10,259 bases of DNA, from positions 1 through 10,259 of the forward strand of contig DMDF01000105.1 in assembly GCA_003446605.1 (NCBI GenBank). The letters are read 5' to 3'. The position numbers were made by a program, and so were the translations under genes. Origin of the DNA: Anaerolineaceae bacterium (lineage in GTDB: Bacteria > Chloroflexota > Anaerolineae > Anaerolineales > Anaerolineaceae). Positions 1-6,425 of this stretch are shown here, in pieces. A model generated the notes under the pieces. It was not told the DNA's origin, ran no database searches, and saw only the letters and a list, made by a program, of their open reading frames with translations. How positions within the stretch are numbered: position 1 is the first letter of the stretch; each line of letters starts with the position of its first letter.

Positions 1-78
<78 letters not shown>

Positions 79-80
79 TG

Positions 81-106
81 AAACCCTACAAACGTAGGGT
101 TTTTTT
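81..106 (+). terminator. Intrinsic terminator of the tRNA-Leu gene
   Basis: A perfect 9-bp stem pairs AAACCCTAC (81-89) with GTAGGGTTT (94-102) around a 4-base loop, and a T run continues to 106. It lies three bases after the tRNA end and just before a separate promoter, so the tRNA and the downstream genes are probably separate transcripts. Confidence 0.9.
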
Positions 107-107
107 A

Positions 108-135
108 TTGACAACCTATTTCTGTAGAGTATCAT
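108..135 (+). promoter_or_regulatory. Sigma-70-type promoter driving a probably leaderless mRNA
   Basis: A consensus -35 box TTGACA (108-113) is separated by 16 bp from a -10 box TATCAT (130-135, five of six consensus bases). A start about 7 bases past the -10 box falls on base 142, the A of the ATG of the next gene. There is no Shine-Dalgarno sequence and no room for one, so a leaderless transcript is inferred. Confidence 0.7.
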
Positions 136-141
136 TGAATT

Positions 142-522
142 ATGGGTAATGCACCGAAGAGAACACAACAGATTATCAGTATTTTTCTGATAGCGCTCTT
201 TTTTTTCTTACTCTTAGGATTGAATGACCGGTTATCTGAATATTTCAAATTAGCAAAGCAGCGCGATCAGATCGCTACCGAAGTGTATGCAATGCAAAAT
301 ACAGAAATTGCACTTCGAACACAGATCGCCTACGCATCTGGAGAAAATGCTGTGGAAGATTGGGCGAGGGGAGATGCGCACATGTCCTTACCGGGGGATG
401 TTGTGATTGTCCCTCTAACACCGAATTCACGATCATCCGCTGTGAATACCACCCCAACTCCAACACCTTCTGCCCTTGAGAATTGGGAAATATGGAAGAG
501 TTTTATCTTTGGAATCCAATGA
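142..522 (+). CDS. Septum formation initiator (FtsB/DivIC-like) protein
   Basis: A 126-residue single-pass membrane protein with the FtsB/DivIC layout. It has a short basic cytoplasmic N-terminus (KRTQQ), a membrane helix at about 11-27, a probable coiled coil at about 28-64, and then a compact segment VEDWARGDAHMSLPGDVVIV (71-90) that matches the family pattern of 'AR-x-(6-7)-PGE-x-V'. In the family these proteins bridge FtsL and FtsQ/DivIB in the divisome outside the membrane. The Pro/Thr linker (about 103-110) and the tail ENWEIWKSFIFGIQ (113-126) go beyond the core family. The ATG has no Shine-Dalgarno sequence, and no in-frame alternative start lies nearby. The family call rests on architecture and the PGD motif, because these proteins are poorly conserved in sequence. 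Confidence 0.8.
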   Translation: MGNAPKRTQQIISIFLIALFFFLLLGLNDRLSEYFKLAKQRDQIATEVYAMQNTEIALRTQIAYASGENAVEDWARGDAHMSLPGDVVIVPLTPNSRSSAVNTTPTPTPSALENWEIWKSFIFGIQ

Positions 523-544
523 AATTGAATATGGCAAAATCAGG

Positions 545-550
545 TACAAT
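545..550 (+). promoter_or_regulatory. Possible -10 box for the LysM gene
   Basis: TACAAT matches five of six consensus bases and would place the start near 557, leaving a leader of about 34 bases that contains an AAGGA ribosome site (576-580). No good -35 box sits 16-18 bp upstream. TTGAAT at 525-530 is only 14 bp away. The gene may also be read from the promoter at 108. Confidence 0.3.
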
Positions 551-590
551 TAAAAACCTACGATTGTAAAATCAGAAGGAATAGAAACCT

Positions 591-1280
591 ATGCTGAATA
601 AAAATCAAAAATCGAATATGATGGGCGGCGGAAATGGAAAAAAGCGTTCTCTGCTGACGGTCCTGACCATATTAGCTATCATTCTGGTGATACTTGGGAT
701 CGTCATGATCGTATTATGGTTGAGTGGCGGAGGCTTTTCAGGTTCGCTTTTTGCGAAGAAACCGACCCCCACCAGTACCCTCCCACCAACACCGGTCATG
801 TCTGTTACTCCCAGTTTGATTCCAACAGAGACACTTACTCCAGAGCCAACCATTACCCCAACACCAAGTGGACCATTTGAGTATGAAGTCGAAGAGAACG
901 ACAGCTGTTGGAGCATTGCTGAAGAGTTTGATGTTGATTTTATGACCCTATTAGCAATCAATAATTTCGAGAATGGAGAATGTCCGATCATTCCTGGACA
1001 GAAGATCCTGGTACCAGCGCCTGGTCAAACATTACCCACACCAACGAATATCCCCTCCGATCTACCACTCGGTACCCAGATCACCTATACCATTCAAACA
1101 GGGGATACGTTAGCATTGATCGCAAGCAAATTTAACACCACCATCGAGGATATTCTCAGATTGAATACGGATGTGATTGAAGATCAGGATAATATCCCGG
1201 TAGGTATCGAAATAACGATTCGGGTGAATCTGGTCACACCAACGCCTACTTTTGCACCTACCAGCACACTCGCTTCGTAA
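591..1280 (+). CDS. Membrane-anchored protein with two LysM domains
   Basis: A 229-residue protein. A basic N-terminus (NGKKRS) precedes a membrane helix at about 20-44 with no lipobox, so it is probably anchored with the rest outside. A Pro/Thr-rich linker covers about 57-95. LysM 1 is at about 98-142 (from YEVEENDSCWSIAEEF to PGQKILVP). LysM 2 is at about 166-212 (from YTIQTGDTLALIASKF to the NIPVGIEITI end). A second short Pro/Thr tail ends the protein. LysM modules bind N-acetylglucosamine-containing glycans such as peptidoglycan, and no catalytic domain is present, so a wall-binding or scaffold role is inferred. LysM 1 carries two cysteines (C106, C131) that could form a disulfide. AAGGA at 576-580 lies 10 bases before the ATG. 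Methionines at 10 and 11 are possible alternative starts but would not alter the domains. Confidence 0.9.
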   Translation: MLNKNQKSNMMGGGNGKKRSLLTVLTILAIILVILGIVMIVLWLSGGGFSGSLFAKKPTPTSTLPPTPVMSVTPSLIPTETLTPEPTITPTPSGPFEYEVEENDSCWSIAEEFDVDFMTLLAINNFENGECPIIPGQKILVPAPGQTLPTPTNIPSDLPLGTQITYTIQTGDTLALIASKFNTTIEDILRLNTDVIEDQDNIPVGIEITIRVNLVTPTPTFAPTSTLAS

Positions 1281-1297
1281 AAAAGAAAGAGCCCGAA

Positions 1298-1332
1298 AAA
1301 AGAAGCCCAATACTATTCATTGGGCTTCTTTT
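1298..1332. terminator. Bidirectional terminator between the convergent LysM gene and queG
   Basis: A perfect 14-bp inverted repeat, AAAAGAAGCCCAAT (1298-1311) with ATTGGGCTTCTTTT (1319-1332), surrounds a 7-base loop. A/T flanks give a U-tract on either strand, so it can stop both converging transcripts. The right arm lies inside the last codons of queG, and the queG stop codon (1317-1319) sits at the loop edge. Confidence 0.85.
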
Positions 1333-2477
1333 CTATGCAAAGCCAATTCAATTTCTTTGATAACCTTTTTATCCGTCTCCTGTGAAAGTGCAGTTCTCAG
1401 AAGGGGCAGCGATTCTGGCGAAAGATGTTTCCCTAGTGCCCATGCGGCATGCTGCCGCACAAGAGCATCAGTATCTTGCAGCAGCTTCTCTAAAATGGAA
1501 TATGTGTTTTTGGCTAGGGAATTACCGAGAACAACCGCAAGGTTTCTATAAAACCCCCGACGATTGGCTCGTTTAATTGGTGTTTTATTAAAATAATGGT
1601 TGAATTCTTCATTCCCCGAAATTTGCTGGTAAGTGGCAATTTCCAGATGATCTAGGACCTCTTGCTTTTCTGGTAGATCAGCTATTAACTCACCTGTATT
1701 TTTATTCCACGGGCAAACCTGCTGGCAAAGATCACACCCAAAAAGGTGATTGCCTACCTGCTCGCGTGCAGAAAAGGGAATTGCTCCTTTGTTTTCAATG
1801 GTCAGATAGGCGATGCAATTCGAAGCGTCCAGCGTGCGATCATCCTTGATACAGTGGGTTGGACAGATATCAATGCAACGATGGCAGGTACCGCAACGAT
1901 CGGGAAGCTGGTATTCATCACCTCTCTTACCAAGCAGGTCTACATCAAGCAATATCTCAGAAAGAAAAAAATAAGAACCGATGAACGGGTTGATCAAGCA
2001 GGTATTCTTCCCAATCCATCCTAATCCAGCACGAACCCCCAACTCTTTTTCAAGGATGGGAGCTGTATCTGTATAACATAAAGCTGTGACCGGTTTTACG
2101 AACAGACTCTGAATATAGGCTTTGATCTGTTCCATTCGAGGAGGGAGAAAATTATGGTAGTCTCTACCGCGCGCGTAGGCTGCGATGGAAGGATTGCCGT
2201 GTTGACTTTCTTGGGTGGGTAAAATGTCTCCCGGATAGCGATATGCAAGCACAATAATGGATTGGCAGGTTGGCATCAATACCAGCGGGGACTGTCGCAA
2301 CCGCAGTGATTGTGCTGATGCAAGATATTGCATATCAGCGTGATATCCAGCTTCTATCCAGTGAGCGAAAATTGAAAAAGATGTATATTTAGCTGGTCTG
2401 GTGAATCCGACCAGATCAAAACCGAGCGAGTGACAATAGGTTTTAATCTGATCAAGGGCAGCAGGCATATCTTGCAT
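1317..2477 (-). CDS. queG: Epoxyqueuosine reductase QueG
   Basis: A 386-residue cobalamin-dependent iron-sulfur enzyme that reduces epoxyqueuosine to queuosine at the wobble base of GUN-anticodon tRNAs, the last step of queuosine synthesis. It is cytoplasmic. The N-terminal catalytic domain contains YTDTAPILEKELG (135-147), whose Asp (D137) fits the family's proposed proton donor. Two 4Fe-4S clusters are marked by CGTCHRCIDICP (C195, C198, C201, C205) and by C221 with CDLCQQVCPWN (C248, C251, C255). The C-terminal part (about 310-380) has HEAT-type helical repeats for tRNA binding, as in full-length QueG. It is the last gene of a minus-strand unit and begins three bases after the M23 gene stop (TAA TGG ATG). 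No clear Shine-Dalgarno sequence is seen, so translational coupling is likely. Other queuosine genes are not in the window. Confidence 0.96.
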   Translation of the reverse strand: MQDMPAALDQIKTYCHSLGFDLVGFTRPAKYTSFSIFAHWIEAGYHADMQYLASAQSLRLRQSPLVLMPTCQSIIVLAYRYPGDILPTQESQHGNPSIAAYARGRDYHNFLPPRMEQIKAYIQSLFVKPVTALCYTDTAPILEKELGVRAGLGWIGKNTCLINPFIGSYFFLSEILLDVDLLGKRGDEYQLPDRCGTCHRCIDICPTHCIKDDRTLDASNCIAYLTIENKGAIPFSAREQVGNHLFGCDLCQQVCPWNKNTGELIADLPEKQEVLDHLEIATYQQISGNEEFNHYFNKTPIKRANRRGFYRNLAVVLGNSLAKNTYSILEKLLQDTDALVRQHAAWALGKHLSPESLPLLRTALSQETDKKVIKEIELALHRKEAQ

Positions 2478-2480
2478 CCA

Positions 2481-3350
2481 TTAGGGTTGAAGTTGCAGGA
2501 TTAGATTGGGATCGAGTAATTGAAAACGGTTACTGATTCGCCAGGTGCAGTAATTTGCCATCTCTTCTAGGCTGGCTCGGGTATCATATTTTGCCATACT
2601 GGTGAAGGATGCCCCTCCAGGTCCCAAACGCAGCTCAAGGTGAAGATGAGCGTTGCTGGAATTGCCCGTGTTGCCTACCTGACCGATAACCTGCCCGCTG
2701 AGAACTTTATCGCCAATTGTCTGTTCGGGATAATTTAGCAAGTGGGCGTAAACAAAATAGAGCGAACGGTTCGCATCATCCCACGCCGGATTTTTCACCA
2801 GGTCTGGGCAATTATGACGCGGATCTGGAACCAGGGTAGGGGCTATTTCTGGGAAGGTAATAGAGGCAAGCAGAGCAGGTTCAATAGAATCAAGAGGAGT
2901 CTCAATGATGATGGCATTTCCGTAAGGCATGCGGTCATAAATCACAGATGCAACGGCTCCATCCAACACAGAAAGGACTTCCAACCCTTCGATTCCGTCA
3001 ATATCATTCATGGTTTCGTTCTTGTAACGATAGTAACTGTAGTCAATCCCCTGATGAGGTTCATCAAACCCAAGAACGGGGGGATCAAAGGGATTGGTAT
3101 TCACAGTATTGATCTCAGATAAAGGGATGCCTTGCAGCGGAGAATTGACCGGGCTGTAAGGAATGGGTGTTGCAGTGGGAGGAAGAGGGGTGAAGGTACT
3201 TGTTGCTTCTTTGGTGGGCGTATAGGTGGAGGGAGCGGCTGTGCTGTTGTCTGTGGGAGACTGAGTAGATGTTGCTGGTGAACAGGCAGCCAGAAGTAAA
3301 ACCCCAAGAATTGCGATGCAAGCAAGGCTTTTTATTGTATTTTTCGGCAT
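2481..3350 (-). CDS. M23-family metallopeptidase lipoprotein
   Basis: A 289-residue exported lipoprotein. It has a basic start (MPKNTIK), a hydrophobic stretch and a lipobox LAAC with lipidated C23. A Ser/Thr/Pro-rich tether covers about 24-68. The M23 (LytM/lysostaphin) core has HQGIDY (H99, D103), YAH (H203) and HLHLE (H235, H237), so all zinc ligands and catalytic histidines are in place. The expected activity is cleavage of peptidoglycan peptide cross-bridges or stems at the cell surface. Between the strand ending near IIIE (147-150) and the YAH motif there are about 45 extra residues, including C181. A second cysteine, C268, lies near the C-terminus. The gene starts inside the end of the DUF1015 gene (19-bp overlap), and the lipobox spacing supports this ATG. 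Confidence 0.9.
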   Translation of the reverse strand: MPKNTIKSLACIAILGVLLLAACSPATSTQSPTDNSTAAPSTYTPTKEATSTFTPLPPTATPIPYSPVNSPLQGIPLSEINTVNTNPFDPPVLGFDEPHQGIDYSYYRYKNETMNDIDGIEGLEVLSVLDGAVASVIYDRMPYGNAIIIETPLDSIEPALLASITFPEIAPTLVPDPRHNCPDLVKNPAWDDANRSLYFVYAHLLNYPEQTIGDKVLSGQVIGQVGNTGNSSNAHLHLELRLGPGGASFTSMAKYDTRASLEEMANYCTWRISNRFQLLDPNLILQLQP

Positions 3351-4642
3351 TCGAGATAAAACCTTTTCTCGCGGGCATCTCCCATCGAGAAAGTCTTTCT
3401 GGGTAGGGAACCATCCAGAATCACAGTGCGGAAGAAATCATTTTTCTGCATGGCGGGCAGCAAAAAACCGATATTACCATCCCTGGTGCTTAATTCCTGT
3501 AGAACGGTATCTCCATGTACATAATCCAGGCTGGCAGAGGGATTTTCTTTTACAAGATGATCCAGGAAATGTTGCAAGGTACCCACCGCAAGGGTGGTGG
3601 TAGGATGATTGAATTGAACGAGATAAAACCTACCATTTTGCAGCAATCCAACCTTTTGGCTGGTCGAAACATGATGGATCTCTTTTTGTAATTGATCAAA
3701 AGTATCTACTTCCTTGTATTGAAGAGTATTCTTAAAGAATGTTTGCATACAGGAAAGAATATCTTCATTGTAATTGAAAAGGACCCGATGGATAGGTTCA
3801 AATACGAGGCTTTCGTCATGGATATTGACCACTTCTACCAGAGCATAACGGGCTGGATGATCGGGTGGTACTGAATTTTTGATATTTTCCCAGATGGATT
3901 TTGCGGTAGCCAGTGAATGATTACCGTCTCCAACTGCAAATAAAAGAGGAGGAACATCCTTCTGCAGGTTGTATTTCTTTGAGAATTCGTTGGGATCCCG
4001 TAAGGATCGAAATATGGAATCGATTTCTTCCTCGCCTTGATGGTCAACTAAAAATCCCTGAATACTGCCGCTATTCTGCATTAACGAAAAATCATAAATC
4101 TTTTGATAGGATGTTCGCTGGTTATGCAGATAAGAGAACAACTTGTCTTCTCTGTCGTCAATCAAAATCATGATATGCGGGATCTCCAGCAGCGCTTTCT
4201 CTCTAATCTTGATTCTGGGAGGAAGGCGATCAAGAATGGTGCCTTCTGTAGCCCGAATAAGGGATTGAGAACCCTCATGAAAATCGTATTGTTCAAGATC
4301 GAGATTGAGCAGTAGTCCTCGCCTGGTAGTGCTGCCAAGTTTTCTCTCAATAAGAACATAGCCATGGTATTCTTTAAAGATTCCTTCTGACAGGTATGCC
4401 TGCATTGATTGGTACGTCTGCTGGGAGTGCATTTCTGCCCTAGGGGTATCCAAATAAGCTTCAGGGAGGATCATCCGGTACGTCGATGGCGAATCTCCGA
4501 CTATTTGTTCAACCTCTTGCCAATACTCCGGCTGGCTGGTGAATTGATCGCAAGCAATGACAGCCCATTTATGGAGGTCAATGGTTTCATTGGGTAGAAG
4601 AAAAACGGGTTTTTGATAGGCGTTATCGTGTTCTTTTTGCAT
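3332..4642 (-). CDS. DUF1015 family protein, function unknown
   Basis: A 436-residue soluble protein with no signal peptide or membrane segment. I recognise the DUF1015 family by several conserved blocks: AVIACDQFTSQPEYW (27-41), IRATEGTILDRLPPR (129-143), FAVGDGNHSLATAK (235-248), VNIHDESLVFEPIHR (272-286) and PRKTFSMGDAREKR (414-427). The GDGNHS block with its conserved Asp and His looks like a catalytic or metal site, but no reaction is assigned here. From memory, relatives in other bacteria can lie beside serine-synthesis genes (serC, serA); none is present here. Its start has a good ribosome site (GGAG, 5 bases before ATG). It is the first gene of the DUF1015 - M23 - queG unit and follows the degV terminator, so it should have its own promoter. 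A TAAAAT hexamer on the minus strand (4671-4666) is a weak candidate without a good -35 box. Confidence 0.85.
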   Translation of the reverse strand: MQKEHDNAYQKPVFLLPNETIDLHKWAVIACDQFTSQPEYWQEVEQIVGDSPSTYRMILPEAYLDTPRAEMHSQQTYQSMQAYLSEGIFKEYHGYVLIERKLGSTTRRGLLLNLDLEQYDFHEGSQSLIRATEGTILDRLPPRIKIREKALLEIPHIMILIDDREDKLFSYLHNQRTSYQKIYDFSLMQNSGSIQGFLVDHQGEEEIDSIFRSLRDPNEFSKKYNLQKDVPPLLFAVGDGNHSLATAKSIWENIKNSVPPDHPARYALVEVVNIHDESLVFEPIHRVLFNYNEDILSCMQTFFKNTLQYKEVDTFDQLQKEIHHVSTSQKVGLLQNGRFYLVQFNHPTTTLAVGTLQHFLDHLVKENPSASLDYVHGDTVLQELSTRDGNIGFLLPAMQKNDFFRTVILDGSLPRKTFSMGDAREKRFYLECRKIQ

Positions 4643-4687
4643 ATTTTCTCCGAATGATAACCCTTATTTTACCAAACCAGCATTAAT

Positions 4688-4718
4688 AAAAAAAAGCCAT
4701 CTTTTGTGATGGCTTTTT
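4688..4718 (-). terminator. Intrinsic terminator of degV
   Basis: An 11-bp perfect stem (AAAAAGCCATC with GATGGCTTTTT, 4691-4701 and 4708-4718) has a 6-base loop. Read on the minus strand it ends in a U-tract that continues to 4688. It starts 17 bases past the degV stop codon and separates degV from the DUF1015 unit. Confidence 0.88.
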
Positions 4719-4735
4719 GAGACGAAGGTAATTAT

Positions 4736-5596
4736 TTACATTCCCGCGAGGAAGGAAATGGAAATTAATCCTGGTCCAGTATGGGTTCCAAGGACTGGAC
4801 TCAAACCAACTTCCATTATTTCTGCTATTTCTTCAGGAGAATAAATCTTTTCGAGTTCTGACTGTACATACATTGCATCTTCATGAGATTCTGCCTGGAT
4901 GATGCCAAAATGGATCGGACGTCTCTCACCAATCTTTTCTTGGGCAATCTCTATGATACGGCGGATGGCTTTCTTTTTCGTGCGTACCTTCTCATACGAA
5001 TCAAGTTTTCCTTCTTTGTCGAAATATAGAATTGGCTTGAGATCAAGCGCAGAACCCAACAGCGCTGAGGCACCACCGATACGACCGCCCCTATGAAGGT
5101 ATTCGAGAGTATCAATCGCGAAGTAAACATCGATATTCTTTATACCTTGTTGTGCAATTTTTATACATTCCTCAAAACTTTTGCCGTCCTTTACAGCTCG
5201 GGCGGTAAGAATGGTAATGTATCCCAAAGCCATACCGGATGACATAGAGTCGAATATCTCAATATTCTTTGATCCAAGTATTTCTTTTGCCTGGTTTGCT
5301 GAATTGATTGTCCCTGAAATTCCAGACGAAATATGAATGCTAATGATATTATCCCCATTATCTAGAATGGGTTTGTAGATATCTATAAATTCTTGAGGGG
5401 ATGGCTGCGATGTGGTTGGAAGAGTTTTAGAATCTTTCAACATCGGATAAAATTCTTCGACCTTAAGATCAACTCCATCCCTGTATACTTTATCCCCCCA
5501 GATCACATGCAAGGGAATGACTTTAATATTTAACTCTTTTGTAATATCCTCGGGAATATATGCGGTACTATCTGTTATGACTACGATTTTTGACAT
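4736..5596 (-). CDS. DegV family fatty-acid-binding protein
   Basis: A 286-residue cytoplasmic protein with the complete DegV fold. The N-terminal domain has ITDSTAYIP (D9, S10, T11), TTSQPSP (61-67) and HISSGISGT (88-96). The C-terminal domain has TLEYLHRGGRIGG (163-175) and GTHTGPG (270-276). Characterised relatives (FakB) bind a fatty acid and present it to the kinase FakA to make acyl-phosphate for phospholipids. The TSQPS and SSGxSGT segments line the carboxylate-binding site. No fakA-like (DAK domain) gene is in the window, so the partner would be elsewhere and the exact ligand is unknown. A strong ribosome site (AAGGAGAGG) precedes the ATG by 3 bases. It is monocistronic, with its own terminator and a divergent promoter region shared with rpsP. 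Confidence 0.93.
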   Translation of the reverse strand: MSKIVVITDSTAYIPEDITKELNIKVIPLHVIWGDKVYRDGVDLKVEEFYPMLKDSKTLPTTSQPSPQEFIDIYKPILDNGDNIISIHISSGISGTINSANQAKEILGSKNIEIFDSMSSGMALGYITILTARAVKDGKSFEECIKIAQQGIKNIDVYFAIDTLEYLHRGGRIGGASALLGSALDLKPILYFDKEGKLDSYEKVRTKKKAIRRIIEIAQEKIGERRPIHFGIIQAESHEDAMYVQSELEKIYSPEEIAEIMEVGLSPVLGTHTGPGLISISFLAGM

Positions 5597-5625
5597 GACC
5601 TCTCCTTTTCAATGATACCTCTGAA

Positions 5626-5631
5626 ATTATA
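5626..5631 (-). promoter_or_regulatory. Candidate -10 box for degV
   Basis: On the minus strand a perfect TATAAT (5631 to 5626) lies 29 bases upstream of the degV ATG, which would give a leader of about 23 bases containing the ribosome site. The -35 region (about 5649-5654, TAACTT) is a poor match. Confidence 0.45.
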
Positions 5632-5701
5632 ACCCGCTTTCCTTTTCAAAGTTACTGAAATATGTCTTTAAAAATCGTCTAATTAATTTAAAAAACACGT
5701 T

Positions 5702-5707
5702 TATAAT
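5702..5707 (+). promoter_or_regulatory. Candidate -10 box for the rpsP operon
   Basis: A perfect TATAAT lies behind a very AT-rich stretch (5655-5700), which could act as an UP element, but no good -35 hexamer is at 16-18 bp. Transcription from here would leave a leader of about 100 bases before rpsP, long for a simple ribosomal protein message. No other convincing promoter is visible closer to the gene. Confidence 0.4.
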
Positions 5708-5815
5708 AATCTAGTTAAGGTAATGAGGAATGACTTTGAAAGCGCATCCTTTCGCGCCCCTCGCAGTCAACTACCTCGCTATTTGTAAAAACAGGAGATT
5801 GCAGGAGTATAGTAC

Positions 5816-6145
5816 ATGGTAAAAATTCGATTACGACGGACTGGTCTAAAAAACCAACCAAGCTACAGAATCGTAGTAGCAGAAAAAGAAGCACCGCGCG
5901 ATGGACGTTTTCTTGAAATCATCGGGAATTATAATCCCCGAACTGAACCATTCACGTTCGATGTCAAAGAAGATCGCGTCTATCATTGGCTTCGCCAGGG
6001 TGCACAACCAAGCGAATCCGTTGCTCAATTATTTAGGACCGTTGGATTAACAGAACGGTACGAACGAGTGAAAGCGGGCGAAGCAGAAGAAACTGTGCTT
6101 GAAGAAGCAAGGAAATTTTACGAGAACCGTAAATCAAAACAGTAG
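5816..6145 (+). CDS. rpsP: 30S ribosomal protein S16
   Basis: A 109-residue protein with the classic S16 N-terminus: VKIRLRRTGLKNQPSYRIVV (2-21), then EAPRDGRFLEIIGNYNP (25-41), then DRVYHWLRQGAQPSESV (53-69). S16 binds 16S rRNA early in assembly of the 30S body. Many bacterial S16 proteins are 80-90 residues. This one has about 20 extra charged residues at the C-terminus (EEARKFYENRKSKQ at the end). AGGAG (5803-5807) lies 8 bases before the ATG. It is the first gene of a long plus-strand run and is followed 46 bases later by khpA, as in many bacteria. Confidence 0.97.
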   Translation: MVKIRLRRTGLKNQPSYRIVVAEKEAPRDGRFLEIIGNYNPRTEPFTFDVKEDRVYHWLRQGAQPSESVAQLFRTVGLTERYERVKAGEAEETVLEEARKFYENRKSKQ

Positions 6146-6180
6146 GCATGGTTAGCATAGGGAAAGAGATTTTTCTATCA

Positions 6181-6186
6181 AAGGAG
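6181..6186 (+). promoter_or_regulatory. Ribosome binding site that fixes the khpA GTG start
   Basis: AAGGAG lies 5 bases before GTG at 6192. The nearby ATG at 6190 is in another frame and runs straight into TGA, so GTG is the real start. Confidence 0.8.
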
Positions 6187-6191
6187 TTGAT

Positions 6192-6425
6192 GTGAAAGAA
6201 TTAGTTGAATACATCGCGAAATCATTAGTTGAAGATCCCTCACAGGTAAATGTTGTTGTCACCGAAGAAGGCGAACATGTGCGCATCGAATTAACGGTTG
6301 CAAAGGAAGATATGGGACGGATCATCGGCAAGGGCGGACGTGTCGCGAATTCGATCAGAACTCTCTTGCGTGTGGCTGCTGCTCGAGAAGGCAAACGAGC
6401 ATCTCTCGATGTAATTGAACCCTAA
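6192..6425 (+). CDS. khpA: KH-domain RNA-binding protein KhpA
   Basis: A 77-residue single KH-domain protein of the KhpA (YlqC) family. The RNA-gripping GxxG loop is in GRIIGKGGR (42-50), followed by the helix VANSIRTLLRVAAA. KhpA forms a dimer with KhpB/Jag in Gram-positive bacteria and affects small RNAs, division and cell shape. The partner is not in this window. It starts with GTG behind a strong ribosome site. Its stop TAA (6423-6425) shares one base with the rimM ATG (TAATG), so rimM is probably translated by re-initiation. The position between rpsP and rimM is the usual one. Confidence 0.95.
   Translation: MKELVEYIAKSLVEDPSQVNVVVTEEGEHVRIELTVAKEDMGRIIGKGGRVANSIRTLLRVAAAREGKRASLDVIEP

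Noticed and set aside
525..550. TTGAAT / TACAAT as a full promoter for the LysM gene
   Set aside because: The spacer is 14 bp, too short for a normal sigma-70 promoter, so only the -10 box was kept as a weak candidate.
760..875. Pro/Thr codon-rich stretch as a DNA tandem repeat
   Set aside because: The repetition is at the protein level. The codons vary and there is no regular DNA unit.
605..991. Minus-strand open frame of 128 codons opposite the LysM gene
   Set aside because: It is the antisense of the membrane helix and Pro/Thr linker, giving a low-complexity Gly/Val/Ser protein with no recognisable domain and no clear ribosome site.
1252..2024. Plus-strand open frames (1252-1551, 1382-1576, 1746-2024) opposite queG
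   Set aside because: QueG is complete with all its motifs on the minus strand. These frames overlap it and resemble no known protein.
2742..3414. Open frames overlapping the M23 gene on both strands
   Set aside because: They are out-of-frame shadows of a clear lipoprotein gene with an intact active site.
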